From the NCBI RefSeq assembly GCF_027409185.1, contig NC_084463.1, positions 158,449,869-158,513,868 of the forward strand: a stretch of DNA of 64,000 nt, in the 5' to 3' direction. Positions 37,101-50,500 of the stretch are shown one piece after another. The DNA comes from Cynocephalus volans. Its lineage: Eukaryota > Chordata > Mammalia > Dermoptera > Cynocephalidae. Positions within the stretch are counted from its first letter, which is position 1. Each line of letters opens with the position of its first letter. The notes beneath the pieces are model-generated. The model ran no database searches. It was given only the letters and a program-made list of their open reading frames with translations, and was not told the origin of the DNA. The position numbers and the translations under genes were made by a program.

Positions 37101-40100
37101 TCAGAATAAACTTTTGAATCAGAAGGATGTGAGAAGTGTGATGCATTGCTCTGAGACAGCTTTTATTGGTTTCTTTTATAAGGTTTAAGGCTTTTTATTT
37201 GAAGGAATTTGAGACTCTAGATACCATAGAATTTGATTTTTAAAAAATCTCTGTCAATGGGCCAGCCATGTGGCTCACTCGGGACAGTGTGGCGCTGGTA
37301 GTGTTGAGGCCGCGGATCCAATCTAGGGATGTCTGGTGCACTCACTGGCTGAGCGTGGTGTGGACCACACCGTGCCGAGGGTTGAGATCCCCTTACCTGT
37401 CTAAAAAGAAAATCCCTGTCAAAGAGAGAAGGCTTTATAGCAATTTATAGTTTATCAACAAACCTTGTAATCAGAGGTTGAAATAATGTTGAAGCATAGA
37501 GAACTGTGCCACTTCTGGAATTTTGGAGAAAAGCATTAAATAGCTAATAATAGACTATAAAATGTATATATATATACATCTTTATGTCAGGTTTGAGAGA
37601 GGGTAACCTTGTCTGTTCTCAGTTTAGAATTTGAAGGAAGGAGGGCACTTTTTTGGATCAAGAAAAGGTTCCAATTTCTGACAGAAGCAAGCAATAAGGG
37701 GGATTCCTTTAATGATGGAAAAGAAGGCTTTTATTTTCTAATTAGAGAGGATAAACTTTAGAGTGAATGAGTGTGGATTTTGTACATTTTTATTTAGTCT
37801 GTGGGTGTTGATGAGTGGATGTTAGGGAATGGAAATGAAGAGAGCTGGAAGACTTGGACATTTTGCAAAGTATGTATGTGGAGGGAGAAGAGCAGATAAA
37901 GGGAAACAACGGTGGGAGTGGGATAGGAAAGACTCAGATGCGGAAGGTTGTGTGTAAAGAAGCTGAAACTAGATTTTTCATGATGGCGGTGGCTGCGGCA
38001 GCTGGCGCGGAGTAGCTGAGGTGGAAAAGGCGGCCACTGGGCCTCAGGCAGCCGGGAAACTTGTGGACCTTCCTCTCGCCATCTCTTAAGGGAGGTCCAC
38101 AGCTGCTGGCCAGTCGTGGGGGGTGACCACCACTTTGCCCCCGGCAGGAGAGGCTGCCTCATTTACAGGCAACAGCTTTGAAGTGTGGAGCAGGAAAAGA
38201 ACTGTTTCTTAGCTGCAAAAGGGAGTCTCGAAACAGGGAACACGGCACTAGGGCTGCTGTGGATGCAGACAGGATCCCAGAGGCTTGGGCCACGGTGAAG
38301 GCAGCCAGTTGCCCTATTCAGGATTTGAGGTTTCAGGCCAGCATTAAAGAGGATACCTGGGAGCGCTCGAGCCGCGCCGCGACTGAGCAGCCCAAGGCAG
38401 CAGTGGCCAAGAATGGGGAAGGCAACAAACCAAGGCAGAGAGTGAGCACCAGACCTGGCAAAGCACTGTGAGTGACCCATGGCCCAGCTCTGTTCGGAGG
38501 GCTGATGCCCACCCGGCTGCTGCCTGCATCACCGGTTCACTCACCGCCCTGGGGCTGCCTCCATTTTCCCAGGTGCTGGCAGCTCCGCCCGGCTCGGCCA
38601 TCACTGAGCCTTCCCACTTTCTTTGCCTGGTGCGGGGCTTTACGGAGCCTGCAGGCCGGCCTCCCCTTCCACTCCCTCCATGGTTCTCTGGTGGGGCTGG
38701 TGGTGTGGGGCGTCCCCGGCCAGTGTCAGGAGGGCAAGGAAGAACCAGCACGCCGACTGTCACTCCACCACACCCTGGACTCCGGCCCCAGGTAAACTTC
38801 CTGTTACTGGGAGGCAGACACCATCTCTGTGGCCACAAGTTCAGAAAAAAGCCTAACCAATTTCTGGTTGGGAATAGTTTGGTAGGAGAGTTCCCAGGTC
38901 CGCTTGAAACTGCCGGAGAGCAAGCTGCAGGTGGGCGCAAGATTCGGTCTATGCCGGGGGGATACAAAGGTGAACAAGAACCAAGAAAGATCAACACAGT
39001 GCTACAAAGGCACCTTGAGCAACCAGTCATCTCTGCCTACCAGAAACCTGGTAGACATCCTGGGTGAGGCAGTCCCGAGCAGGGTCTTGAAGGCCCAGCT
39101 GATAGACGAGGGGTGCAGAAGACACGCCCCAGGACAGCACAGTGCGCACAGAGTGGGGAGACGTGCAGCTGGGGAGGCAGAGACTTGACAGAAACCACAC
39201 ACCCTGTGGGGTCGCCACTGCACGATCTAACAGCCTGGGCCAGAGCACACGGAACGGGGAGAAGTCCTGCACAGGAAGTGAAAGCTCAACAGAGATCACA
39301 CACCATGTGGTACGTGATCCACTAGCCCAGCAGAGTCCAAGATGACCAGAAAGGTTGCTCCCCAGAGAAGCCCAAGACCCAAGGCAACCACAAAGATAAG
39401 GCACTAGAGGCCAACTGAGCAGTCACAGAGGAAGCCATACGAAATTGGCAACCACAGCAACATCCTAGTTAGTCATTAGTCTCAAACCGGTGGACTGTGA
39501 AACCCCCTGCCACAATGAATAAACACCAAAATAAAGATACCAGAAATACAAAAAATCGGGAAAGTACACCACCAAAAGTTAATAAATCTCAAACTCTAGA
39601 TCCTATAGAACAAGAAGCCCTTGAAATGACAGACAAGGAATTTCGAATGATAATTCTAAGGAAACTGAATGAGATACAAGAAAACTCAGCTAGACATCAT
39701 GATGAAATGAGAAAAAGTATACAGGATCTGAAAGAGGAAATGTACAAGGAAATCAATGTCCTGAAAAAAAATGTAGCAGAACTTGCTGAACTGAAGAAGT
39801 TATTCAGCGAAATAAAAAACACAACGGAGAGTTTAACCAGCAGGCTTGTCGACGTTGAAGAGAGAACCTCTGAACTTGAAGATGGGCTGTTTGAAATAAC
39901 ACAAGCAGACAAAAAGAAAGAAAAAAGAATCAAGGACATTGAAGTAAATCTGAGAGAGTTATCCGACAACCTTAAGCGCTCAAATATCCGAGTCATGGGT
40001 ATTCCAGAAGGGGAGGAAAATGGAGATTCCATTGAAAACATATTCAACAAAATAGTGGTAGAAAACTTCCCAGGTATAGGAAAAATCACAGCTCTCCAGA

Positions 40101-43100
40101 TCCAGGAAGCTCAAAGATCTCCAAACATATTCAACCCAAAAAGGCCTTCTCCAAGACATGTCATAGTCAAATTGGCAAAACTCAGAGACAAAGAGAGAAT
40201 CTTAAAAACTGCAAGAGAGAAGCATCAAATCACATATATGGGAGCCCCAATCAGGCTAACATCAGACTTTTCATCACAAACCCTAAAAGCTAGAAAGGAA
40301 TGGGATGATATATTCAAAAAACTAAAAGACAAAGATTGCCAGCCAAGAATACTCTACCCTGGAAGGCTATGCTTCCGAAATGAAGGGCAAATAGTATATT
40401 TCTCAGACAAATAAAAACTGCGGGAGTTCACTACCACACGACCACCCTTACAAGAAATCCTCAAGGGAGTACTGGGTTTGGTTCCTGAAAAATAATTACC
40501 ACTGCCATAAAAACCCAAGAAAAGTCAATACCCCCTAGAATAATAAAAATGGCATTCATGAAGAGAAAACAAGCAAACAAAAACGCTATCTACAACCTAA
40601 GGAACCAACAAACACAGAAACCAAACAGTAAATCAGAAAGCAAGGAACAAAAGACACCTAAGACAACCAAACAACCAATAAAATGCTAGCAATAAATCAA
40701 CACCTTTCAATAACAACTCTTAATGTAAAAGGCTTAAATTCCCCAATCAAAAGACACAGACTGGCTGACTGGATCAAAAAGGAGGACCCAACTATATGCT
40801 GCCTACAAGAGACCCACCTCACCCATAAAGATTCACACAGACTAAGAGTGAAAGGATGGAAAAAGATTTACCATGCAAACAGAAAAAAAAATGAGTTGGA
40901 GTAGCTATTCTTATATTGGACAAAATAGACTTCAAAATAAAACCATAAAAAGAGACAATGAGTGACACTACTTAATGATAAAAGGACTGATCCATCAACA
41001 AGGCGTAACAATCATAAATATGTACGCACCCAATGTTGGAGCAGCCAGTTTTATAAAACAAACTCCATTAGACATAAAGAAGGAAATAGACACTAATACC
41101 ATAATAGCAGGGGACCTGAACACTCCACTGTCAATATTAGACAGATCATCTAGGCGAAGAATCAGTAGAGAAACACAAGATCTAAACAAGACTCTAGACC
41201 AATTGGAATTGGCAGATATCTACAGAACATTCCACCCAACAACCTCAGAATATTCATTCTTCTCATCAGCACAAGGAACATTCTCCAGGATAGATCATAT
41301 ATTAGGTCACAAATCAAGTCTCAATAAATTCAAAAAAAGTGGAATTATCCCATGTATCTTCTCAGACCACAATGGATTAAAACTAGAAATTAATAACAAA
41401 TGAAACTCTGGAAATTATAAAAATACGTGGAAATTAAACAGCATTCTACGTAATGACATATGGGTCCAAGAAGAAATCAAGCAGGAAATCAAAAAATTTA
41501 TTGAAACTAATGAAAACAATGATACATCATACCAAAACCTGTGGGATACTGCAAAAGCAGTATTGAGGGGGAAATTTATTGCATTAAATGCTCACTTCAG
41601 AAGAATGGAAAGATGGCAAGTGAACAACCTAACACTTCACCTTAAAGAACTAGAAAAACAAGAACAATCCAAACCTAAAGTTAGCAGACGGAAAGAAATC
41701 ATTAAGATCAGAGCAGAACTGAATGAAATTGAAAACCAAAAAACAATTCAAAAGATCAACGAATCAAAAAGTTGGTTTTTTGAAAAGATAAATAAAATAG
41801 ACAAACCATTAGCATGGCTAACAAAAAAAAGAAGAGAGAAGACTCAAATAACAAAAATTAGAAATGAAAAAGGCGATATTACAACTGATTCATCTGAAAT
41901 ACAAGGAATCATTCGAGACTACTATAAAAAACTATACGCCAACAAATTTGAAAATCTGGAGGAAATGGATAAATTTCTGGATACACACAAGCTCCCAAAA
42001 CTGAACCGTGAAGACGTAGAAAATTTGAACAGACCAATAACAATAAAGAAGATTGAAGCTGTTATCAGAAGGCTCCCAACAAAGAAAAGCCCAGGACCAG
42101 GTGGATTCACAGCAGAATTTTACCAAACATTCAAACAGGAATTGACACTGATTCTTTACAAACTATTCCAAAAGATCGAAATGGCCGCAAATCTCCCAAA
42201 CTCATTCTATAAAGCAAACATCATCCTGATACCAAAACCATGTAAAGATATAACCAAACAAGAAAACTACAGGCCGATATCCTTGATGAATGTAGATGCA
42301 AAAATCCTCACTAAAATACTAGCAAACAGAATACAGCAACACATACGTAAAATTATTCACCACGATCAAGTGGGATTCATCCCAGGGATGCAAGGTTGGT
42401 TCAACATACGCAAATCAATAAATGTGATACACCATATTAATAAACTCAAACACAAGGACCATATGATCATCTCTATAGATGCTGAAAAAGCATTTGATAA
42501 AGTTCAGCACTCATTCATGACAAAGACCCTCTATAAGTTAGGTATAGAGGGAAAGTATCTCAACATAACTAAAGCCATATATGCCAAACCCACTGCCAAT
42601 ATCATCCTGAATGGGGAAAAGCTGAAAGCTTTTCCTTTAAGAACAGGAACTAGACAAGGATGCCCACTCTCACCACTCCTATTCAACATAGCGTTGGAAA
42701 TACTAGCCAGAGTAATCAGAGAAGAGAAGGAAATAAAGGGCATCCAGATTGGAAAAGATGAAGTCAAACTGTCCCTGTTTGCAGATTACATGATCCTATA
42801 TATCGAACAGCCTAAAACCTCTACAAAAAAAAAACTGTTGGAATTGATAAATGATTTCAGCACAGTAGCAGGATACAAATCAACACACAAAAATCAGTAG
42901 TATTTCTATTCTCCAATAGTGAACATGCAGAAGGAGAAATCAAGACAGCCTGCCCATTTACAATAGCCACCAAAAAAATAAAATACTTAGGAACTGAGTT
43001 AACCAAGGAGGTGAAAAATCTCTATAATGAGAACTACAAACCACTGCTGAGAGAAATTAGAGAGGATACAAGAAGATGGAAAGATATCCCATGCTCTTGG

Positions 43101-44528
43101 ATTGGAAGAATCATCGTAGTGAAAATGTCCATACTACCCAAAGTGATATACAAATTCAATGCAATCCCCATCAAAATTCCAAAGACATTTTTCTCAGAAA
43201 TGGAAAAAACTATCCAGACATTTATACAGAACAATAAAAGACCATGCATAGCCAAAGCAATGCTGAGCAAAAAAATAAAGCTGGAGGCATAACACTACCT
43301 GACTTTAAGCTATACTACAAAGCTATAATAACCAAAACAGTATGGTACTGGCATAAAAACAGACACACTGACCAATGGAATAGAATAGAGAATCCAGAAA
43401 TCAACCCACACACTTACTGCCATCTGATCTTTGACAAAGGCACCAAGCCTATTCACTGGGGAAGGGACTGCCTCTTCAGCAAATGGTGCTGGGATAACTG
43501 GATATCCATATGCAGGAGAATGAAACTAGATCCATACCTCTCAACGTATACTAAAATCAGCTCAAAATGGATTAAGGATTTAAATATACACCCTGAAACA
43601 ATAAAACTTCTTAAAGAAAACTTAGGAGAAACACTTCAGGAAATAGGACTGGACACAGAGTTCATGAATACGACCCCCAAAGCACGGGCAACCAAAGGAA
43701 AAATAAACAAATGGGATTATATCAAACTAAAAAGCTTCTGCACAGCAAAAGAAACAATTAACAGAGTTAAAAGACAATCAACAGAGTGGGAGAAAATATT
43801 TGCCAAATATACATCTGACAAAGGATTAAAATCCAGACTATAGAAGGAACTCAAACAACTTTACAAGAAGAAAACAAGCAACCCAATTAAAAAATGGGCA
43901 AAAGAGCTAAGTAGGCATTTCTCTAAGGAAGATATCCAAATGGCCAACAGACATATGAAAAAATGCTCAACATCACTCAGCATCCAGGAAATGCAAATCA
44001 AAACCACATTGAGATACCATCTAACCGCAGTTAGGATGGCTAAAATCCAAAAGACTCTCAACGATAAATGCTGGCGAGGTTGCGAAGAAAAAGGAACTCT
44101 CATACATTGTTGGTGGGACTGCAAAATGGTGCAGCCTCTATGGAAAATAGTATGGAGGTTCCTCAAACAATTGCAGATAGATCTACCATATGACCCAGCT
44201 ATCCCACTGTTGGGAATATACCCAGAGGAATGGAAATCTTCAAGTCGAAGGTATACCTGTTCCCCAATGTTCATCGCAGCACTCTTTACAGTAGCCAAGA
44301 GTTGGAACCAGCCCCAATGTCCATCATCAGATGAGTGGATACGGAAAATGTGGTACATCTACACAATGGAATACTACTCAGGTATAAAAACGAATGAAAT
44401 ACTGCCTTTTGCAACAACATGGATGGACCTTGAGAGAATTATATTAAGTGAAACAATTCAGGCACAGAAAGAGAAATACCACATGTTTTCACTTATTGGT
44501 GGGAGCTAAAAATTAATATATAATTTCT

Positions 44529-44574
<46 letters not shown>

Positions 44575-47500
44575 AACCGGTGGGGGGAAGAAGATATAAC
44601 AACCACAATTACTTGAAGTTGATATGACAAGCAAACAGATAGGACATTGTTGGGGGGAGGGGGGAGGGAGAAGGAAGGGAGGTTTTGGTGATGGGGAGCA
44701 TTAATCAGCCACAATGTATATCGACAAAATAAAATTTTAAAAAATAAATAAATGAATAAATAAATAAATAAAAATTAGGTAGTATGTATAAAATATAGCA
44801 GCAATACAGCAAATACACACATACTCAACACCCCATGTAAGAAATAGAATGTCATCCTTTGAATTCCTTATGCACCCCTCCACATCTCATCTCCTTCCTA
44901 CCACCTTGTCAATAACTATTATTCTAATATTTTGTGTTTAAAACCCCCTTGTTTTTCTTTATGGTTTTATCACATATGTTTTCATCTCCAAATGATGTTA
45001 TTTGGTTTTGCATATTTTTGAAGTCTTTATAAATGAAAGTTGAACTGTATGTAAATCAAATAATTCTTCTGAGACTTGCTTCTTCAGCTGTTACTGTGTG
45101 TAGATGGTTCATTATTTTTACTGCATGAACATATAATTTATTTACCCATTTTACTAATAAGGGACATTTCAGATGTCTTTTATACAAACAATGTGGTTAT
45201 GTACTTCCTTGTTTATATCTCCTGGTGCACACGTAGAAGAGTTTCTTTCAGGTGTGTATCTTGATTGAAATTGCTTAGTTACCAGACCTATAAGAGTTCT
45301 TCAAAAAGTTCATGGAAAAATAGAATTAAAGGATAATATGAATCTTTCCATAAGTTTTTGAAGTACCCTCATATATGGGCAGCCTCAGCTTTATTAGATG
45401 ATGGCAAATTGTTTTTTCAAGCAATTGTGGTAATTTACTTCTACCAGCAATGTGTAAGAGTTCTTATTCTACATCCTTGCAAACATTTGGTGTTATCTGA
45501 CATCATGTTTTTGCCAGTCTGATGGGTTGGAAGGTGTCTTTGTTTTGTGCTGCTATAACAGAATACCACAAACTGGGTAATTTATAATGAACAGGAATTT
45601 ATTGGCTAACAATTCTAGAGGCTGAGAAGTCCAAGCTTCAGGGGCCAGTATCTCACGAAGGCCTTCCTGCCACCTCATCCCATGGTGGGAGGGCAAAGAG
45701 AGGCAAGAGAAAGAGCAAGAGGTGGCCAAACTCATCTTTATAAGGAATTCATTCCCGTGATAAGGAACCTGCTTCCACAATAATGGCATTAATTCATTCA
45801 TGATGGTAGTGCCCTCATGAACCAAATATCTGCCATTAGGCCCCACCTCCCAACTCCACTGTATTAGGTATCAAGTTTCCAACACATGAGCTTTAAGGGG
45901 ACACATTCAAACAATAGCAGAAGTACTATCTTCTAGTGGTTTTAATTTGCATTTCCCTGATTACTAATGAGATTGAGCATCATTTAATATTTTTATTGAT
46001 CATTTATGCTTGCTTTTTTGTCAGTTCATTAATACATTTAAGAAGATATATTTTATCCAACAGTTAGTTATTTCCAGTGAGTCCAGAGTATCTAATCTGT
46101 CAAACTGCTAGGATGGAAGTTCAGATCTTCTTTTAAAACTAGGGTTTTTTTTTGTTTGTTTGTTTTTAAATTTAAAATGTGATATGCATTTAGAAAAAGA
46201 ACAAAATAAATCAGAAGTAACTAAGAGAGAACTAATAAAGATAAAAGCTGAAATTCCTGAAATAGAAACCAAACAAATGGTAGAAAGAAAAATGAAGTAT
46301 AAATGATGATTTTTGAAAAAGTCTTAGTGTAAAAAGTCTAAGTGTAGTTTTAAGCTTGAATAATTTTGTAAGTGTAAATGCTCCAGGGTTAAAAAAGTAA
46401 TTTGAAAGTTTATTTAAATTTCATTCACATTAAGTTTAGTTTTGTGGATTTTGAATAATAAATTTTTTATTTAGAATTTTTTGTTTCAGTCACCTTGTGT
46501 ATTGGTCAGTGTTCAGTCCCTAGAAGCAGAACTGGTAGGATATGTATGTGTGTGTGACATATGCATATACAGACAAATTTGTATATATGATATGTATGAT
46601 TACACACATACACAATTTATTGTGAAGAATTGGCTACACAATTGTGGGGGCTGGCAAAGCAAGTCTGAAATTTGTAGGCTGGCAGTCCAGATGGGAAGGC
46701 TACATCAAATGTGGACTGGAACTCACATTTGGACTTGGGCCAAAGCTATTGTCCATAGGCAGTGAAGAAAGGAAAATCACAAGCAGGATGGAACTCCATA
46801 GGCACAGGCAGAAGCTGCTGTCCACAGAAGGAATTTTTCTCTTTTTGGGGGAAGCCTAATTCCTGCTTTTAAGGACTTTGAACTGGTTTAATCAGGCCAA
46901 CCCAGATTATTCAGTATAATGTGCCTTCCTTAAATTCAGCTGATTAAGGGCTTTGACTGCATTCTCAAAATGTCTTCACAGCAACATCTAGATTATGTTT
47001 GAATAACTGAGAACTGTAGCCTGTTAAGGATGACACATCAAAAAAGCTGTCACAATGATTGAAGATGACAAAACTTGACCTGAAACTTACATGGATAAAT
47101 ACTCAAAAACAACCAAGAAAATTATGAGAAAGAATAGTGAGGAGGGACTGGCCTATTAGATACTAAAATAGAGCCAGAAGTCAATACAGTATTGACTAGA
47201 TTAGTGGAACAGAAGCAGAGTCCAGAAATAGACCACAGAATATGCTTGAGAATTTAAAACTAAACCCTAAATTAAACTAATTTTAATTTAATGAGAAATA
47301 GGATAGATTGTCTAATAAATGAGGTTAGCACAACTGGCTGTCCATATGAAAGAAAATAAAATTGAGTCCCATCTCACACCATATACAAAAATAAATTCCA
47401 GTTGTATTAGAATGAGGATTCTCAACTGGGAATGGTACTGAATACCTGGGGATATTTTTGGTTGTTACAGTGATTAGATGGCTCTCCCCATATTTAGTGG

Positions 47501-50500
47501 GCCAGGAATGTCAAAAGCACTCCCATTGAGAAACACTCTGTTAAAGGTTTAAATATAAAAACCAAAATATCTTGCAATAAAACCTGGAAGACTACATGTA
47601 CAGTCTAGGGGCAAGGAGGATCCTAACCAAGACTAAAACTCAAGAAGCTGTAAAAGCAAAGTAGGACATGCTTGACTATATTCAACTTAAAAATTTACAT
47701 GCCAAAAGACATCATAGAGTTATTAGACAAATGGCATATGTGGTAAATGGTATTTGTGTAGCACCGATGACAAAGGGTTTACATCTACCGTACAAGGTGT
47801 TCTTACAAATTGACAAAAAGAGGAAGCTCATTAGAAACATGAGCAATATATGCAAAGAGGTTTGCACAGAAGAGCAGACCCAACTATCCTGTAAACGTGA
47901 AAAAAAAATGCTCAAATTCAGTAATAGGGAAATAAAATTTAAAGTAATAAAATCACGGTGAGATATCACTTTATTATTAGACTTGCAAAAATTAAAAAGA
48001 GCAAAAACATTTGTTGCTATATTTCTTGACTTTTTCTGTCCATTCTTTGAAGTTTTATTTCTTATTGTCACTTTTTTTTATTTCTGTCATCATGTTGTCT
48101 TTTAATAGCATTCTCTCTTTTTATTTAGTTCCTCTGAAAGAGGCAATGTTTTATTGGGAAAGAGTGTTTGGGGTCTATCTTTGGGACTTAGTAGTTACAT
48201 AAACTTGCCCAAGGTCACAGAGGTGCAATTTCATCTGCTAAAATGTAAAGGGTTGACTCTGAGATGTGTCTCAGCTCTATTGTCTGTGAAACCATTTTTG
48301 CATACTGCTTTTTAATAACGTTTTTCCCCTCAGGAACATTTGGATGAAACAAATGCTGTGTTGGATTCAGCGTCAAGACTTACAGAACAGTTAGACCTAA
48401 AGGAGGAACAAATTGAGGAACTTAAAAAACAGAGTACGTTTTTTCTTTTCCTTCCCCCACCCTACAATACCAATCAGATGTGGTCTTCCACCATGCACTG
48501 GCACAGTTGAGTGAGACCAACTTCATTTGCGTGTGACTTCCACTTCTATCTCCCATGACTGGTTAGCTTCAACTTAAGTATGATCCTGGTGAAACCAGAG
48601 TCATTACGTTGGCCCTAGCTGTGCAGTTACTTTTCCTGGATGTTGAGACAATGCTTTTGTGTTGGTTGTCACCCTGTTGAGCACTAAGAAGCAGGTTGAT
48701 TTTATTCCCTCTTTTTTTATTGAATCATAATTGATTATACATATTTTGGGGGTTCAGTGTTGACACATGTTGATCAAATCAATATTACTAGTATATATAT
48801 TGTTGCAAATTATACTTATTTTTTATGCCCCTTGTCCAATCTCTCCCTATCCCCCTCTCCCTCCACTCTCCCAGCACTTATAACCCTAGATTTCTTCTCT
48901 CCCTCTGAAAGAGTAATGGTTACTCTGTTGATTTGCTGCCTAGATGATCTGTCTAATGCTGACAGGTGTGTTCAGTTCCCCCAATATTATAATAGAGCAG
49001 ATGCTTCTTCTGTCGCTCTGGAATGGGCTTTGTGAAGAGAGACATCCTCTTCTTTTCTTTGGTCTCTGCTGGTGACTCTCCTTATGTCAATGCACTTCAG
49101 TGGCTGGTGGACCACCTGCATGGTGGTTGTAATGTCTAGCCACTTTCATGGCAATTGTGGTTACTGTGGTGGCTTTGGTGGGCCACCCAAATGGAGGTGA
49201 TGTTTTTGGCATGCTCCTTGGCACTAGTGGTGGGCCTGGTTGTGTGAGGGGGGGGTCTGGTCCCTTTCTCCATGCCTCGGGCCTGTCCAGTGGGCCCTGA
49301 GGTGCTCGCAGTGTACCTGGTTGTGAGGGGGGTGTCCTGTACCCGGCTTCATGCTTCGGGCCCCTGGGTGGGCCCTGTGGCACTGGCAGTGTGCCTGGTT
49401 GGGGATGAGGGGTGGAGGATCCATGCCTTGAACCCCTGGGAAGGCCAAGGGGGTTAATTTGACTGATTGACTTTTTATGGTTCTGACTTCTCCCTGATCA
49501 ATTCATATGCATGCTACCCTAAAGCTGTCATATGTTAGGGCAATATTTTCAAGTAAAAGAGTAACTTTTTATGGAATAAATGTCTGAGTATAACTAGATT
49601 TTTTATGACTGTAGATAGTGCTTTACACACAGCCATTCATCTTGGTTTTTTTTTCTTTCTTGGTTGTTGGTTGGTACGGGGATCCGAACCCATTGCCTTG
49701 ATGTTATAACACTGTGCTCTAACCAACTGAACTAAGTGGTTAGCCCTTATTTTTGAGGCTTGTAAGGTAGCTCATAATCCCTGTCAATTCCCTAAGGTGA
49801 GTCCTGTGGTTAGGATTATCAATTGAACCTCAGATAATCAGGTGGTTGATAGTGCTTTGTTGAATCTAATAGCTGACAAACATGGTATTTCCTCATTTAA
49901 CCTCTGATTTAGGGGTAACCAGGAAGTTGAAGCTATTCTAGGGTTGCATTTAGTAGGGAACCAATCAAGGTTATCAGAAGGGGGATAGTGGTGCCTGGAA
50001 ATGCATCAGTTTTAGGTGTCTAGGTTAGACACAGCAGTAACAAGGCATGTAATTAGGGAATTACATGCCACCTAACATAAAATAGAAATAAGAAATAGGC
50101 AAAAATAGGAGATGGTACAGCAGAGATGCTGTCAAACAACAGAAACATTGGCTTAGACACTAAGGAGGCAAGCAGGCAAGAACCACTGAAGCATGGATAG
50201 TAAAGGACAAGCCAAAGTAAGTTGATGTAAATTCAACAGGAGACAGTAGATGGGAGATTTTTAGGAATACAAAAACTGATAGGATGGATGTGAGATAGTT
50301 GTACTCAAAATAAACTTGATTCTGAGGCAAAGAACTGCCCAACTGAAAGTCCTCTACTTTTAGTTGACTTGGCCAGCCTGGGAGAACTCTAAATCTAGTA
50401 GACGGCCTGGAAATGGGCAGCAAGGAAATAATTATGTATTGAATATCTATTATGGACATTTGATATAACATAGACTGTATTACTTAGTCTTCTTATTGTA

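Larger units (their letters stand above)
37970..44772 (+). mobile_element. Full-length but decayed LINE-1 (L1 copy 2)
   Basis: Same family as copy 1, opposite strand. The 5' end near 37975 reads CATGATGGCGGTGGCTGCGG. A CpG-rich 5' UTR runs to 39496, ORF1 spans 39497-40492, ORF2 spans 40683-44509 with several breaks, and the 3' UTR has a CA repeat and an AAATAAAT-rich tail to about 44772. No target-site duplication is visible between AAACTAGATTTTTC on the left and AATTAGGTAGTATG on the right. It sits in the interval that lacks the central TRIP11 exons. Confidence 0.93.
35553..48333 (+). other. Interval replacing the central TRIP11 exons
   Basis: In other mammals this interval would hold about six exons, including one very large exon (recalled). 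Here it holds a mariner MITE, a MER20, two SINEs, the full-length decayed L1 at 37970-44772, old L1 pieces, a MaLR LTR and an MLT2 LTR. No segment on the plus strand encodes GMAP-210 coiled coil. The Lys/Glu-rich stretch at 46190-46325 is L1 ORF2. The interval works as a single intron, since it has a good donor (gtgggt) and acceptor (cccctcag). Confidence 0.75.

Noticed and set aside
46190..46325. Lys/Glu-rich stretch considered as a remnant of the missing TRIP11 coiled-coil exon
   Set aside because: It aligns better to L1 ORF2 ([10 protein letters not shown] region, followed by FFEK-like text) and lacks exon boundaries.
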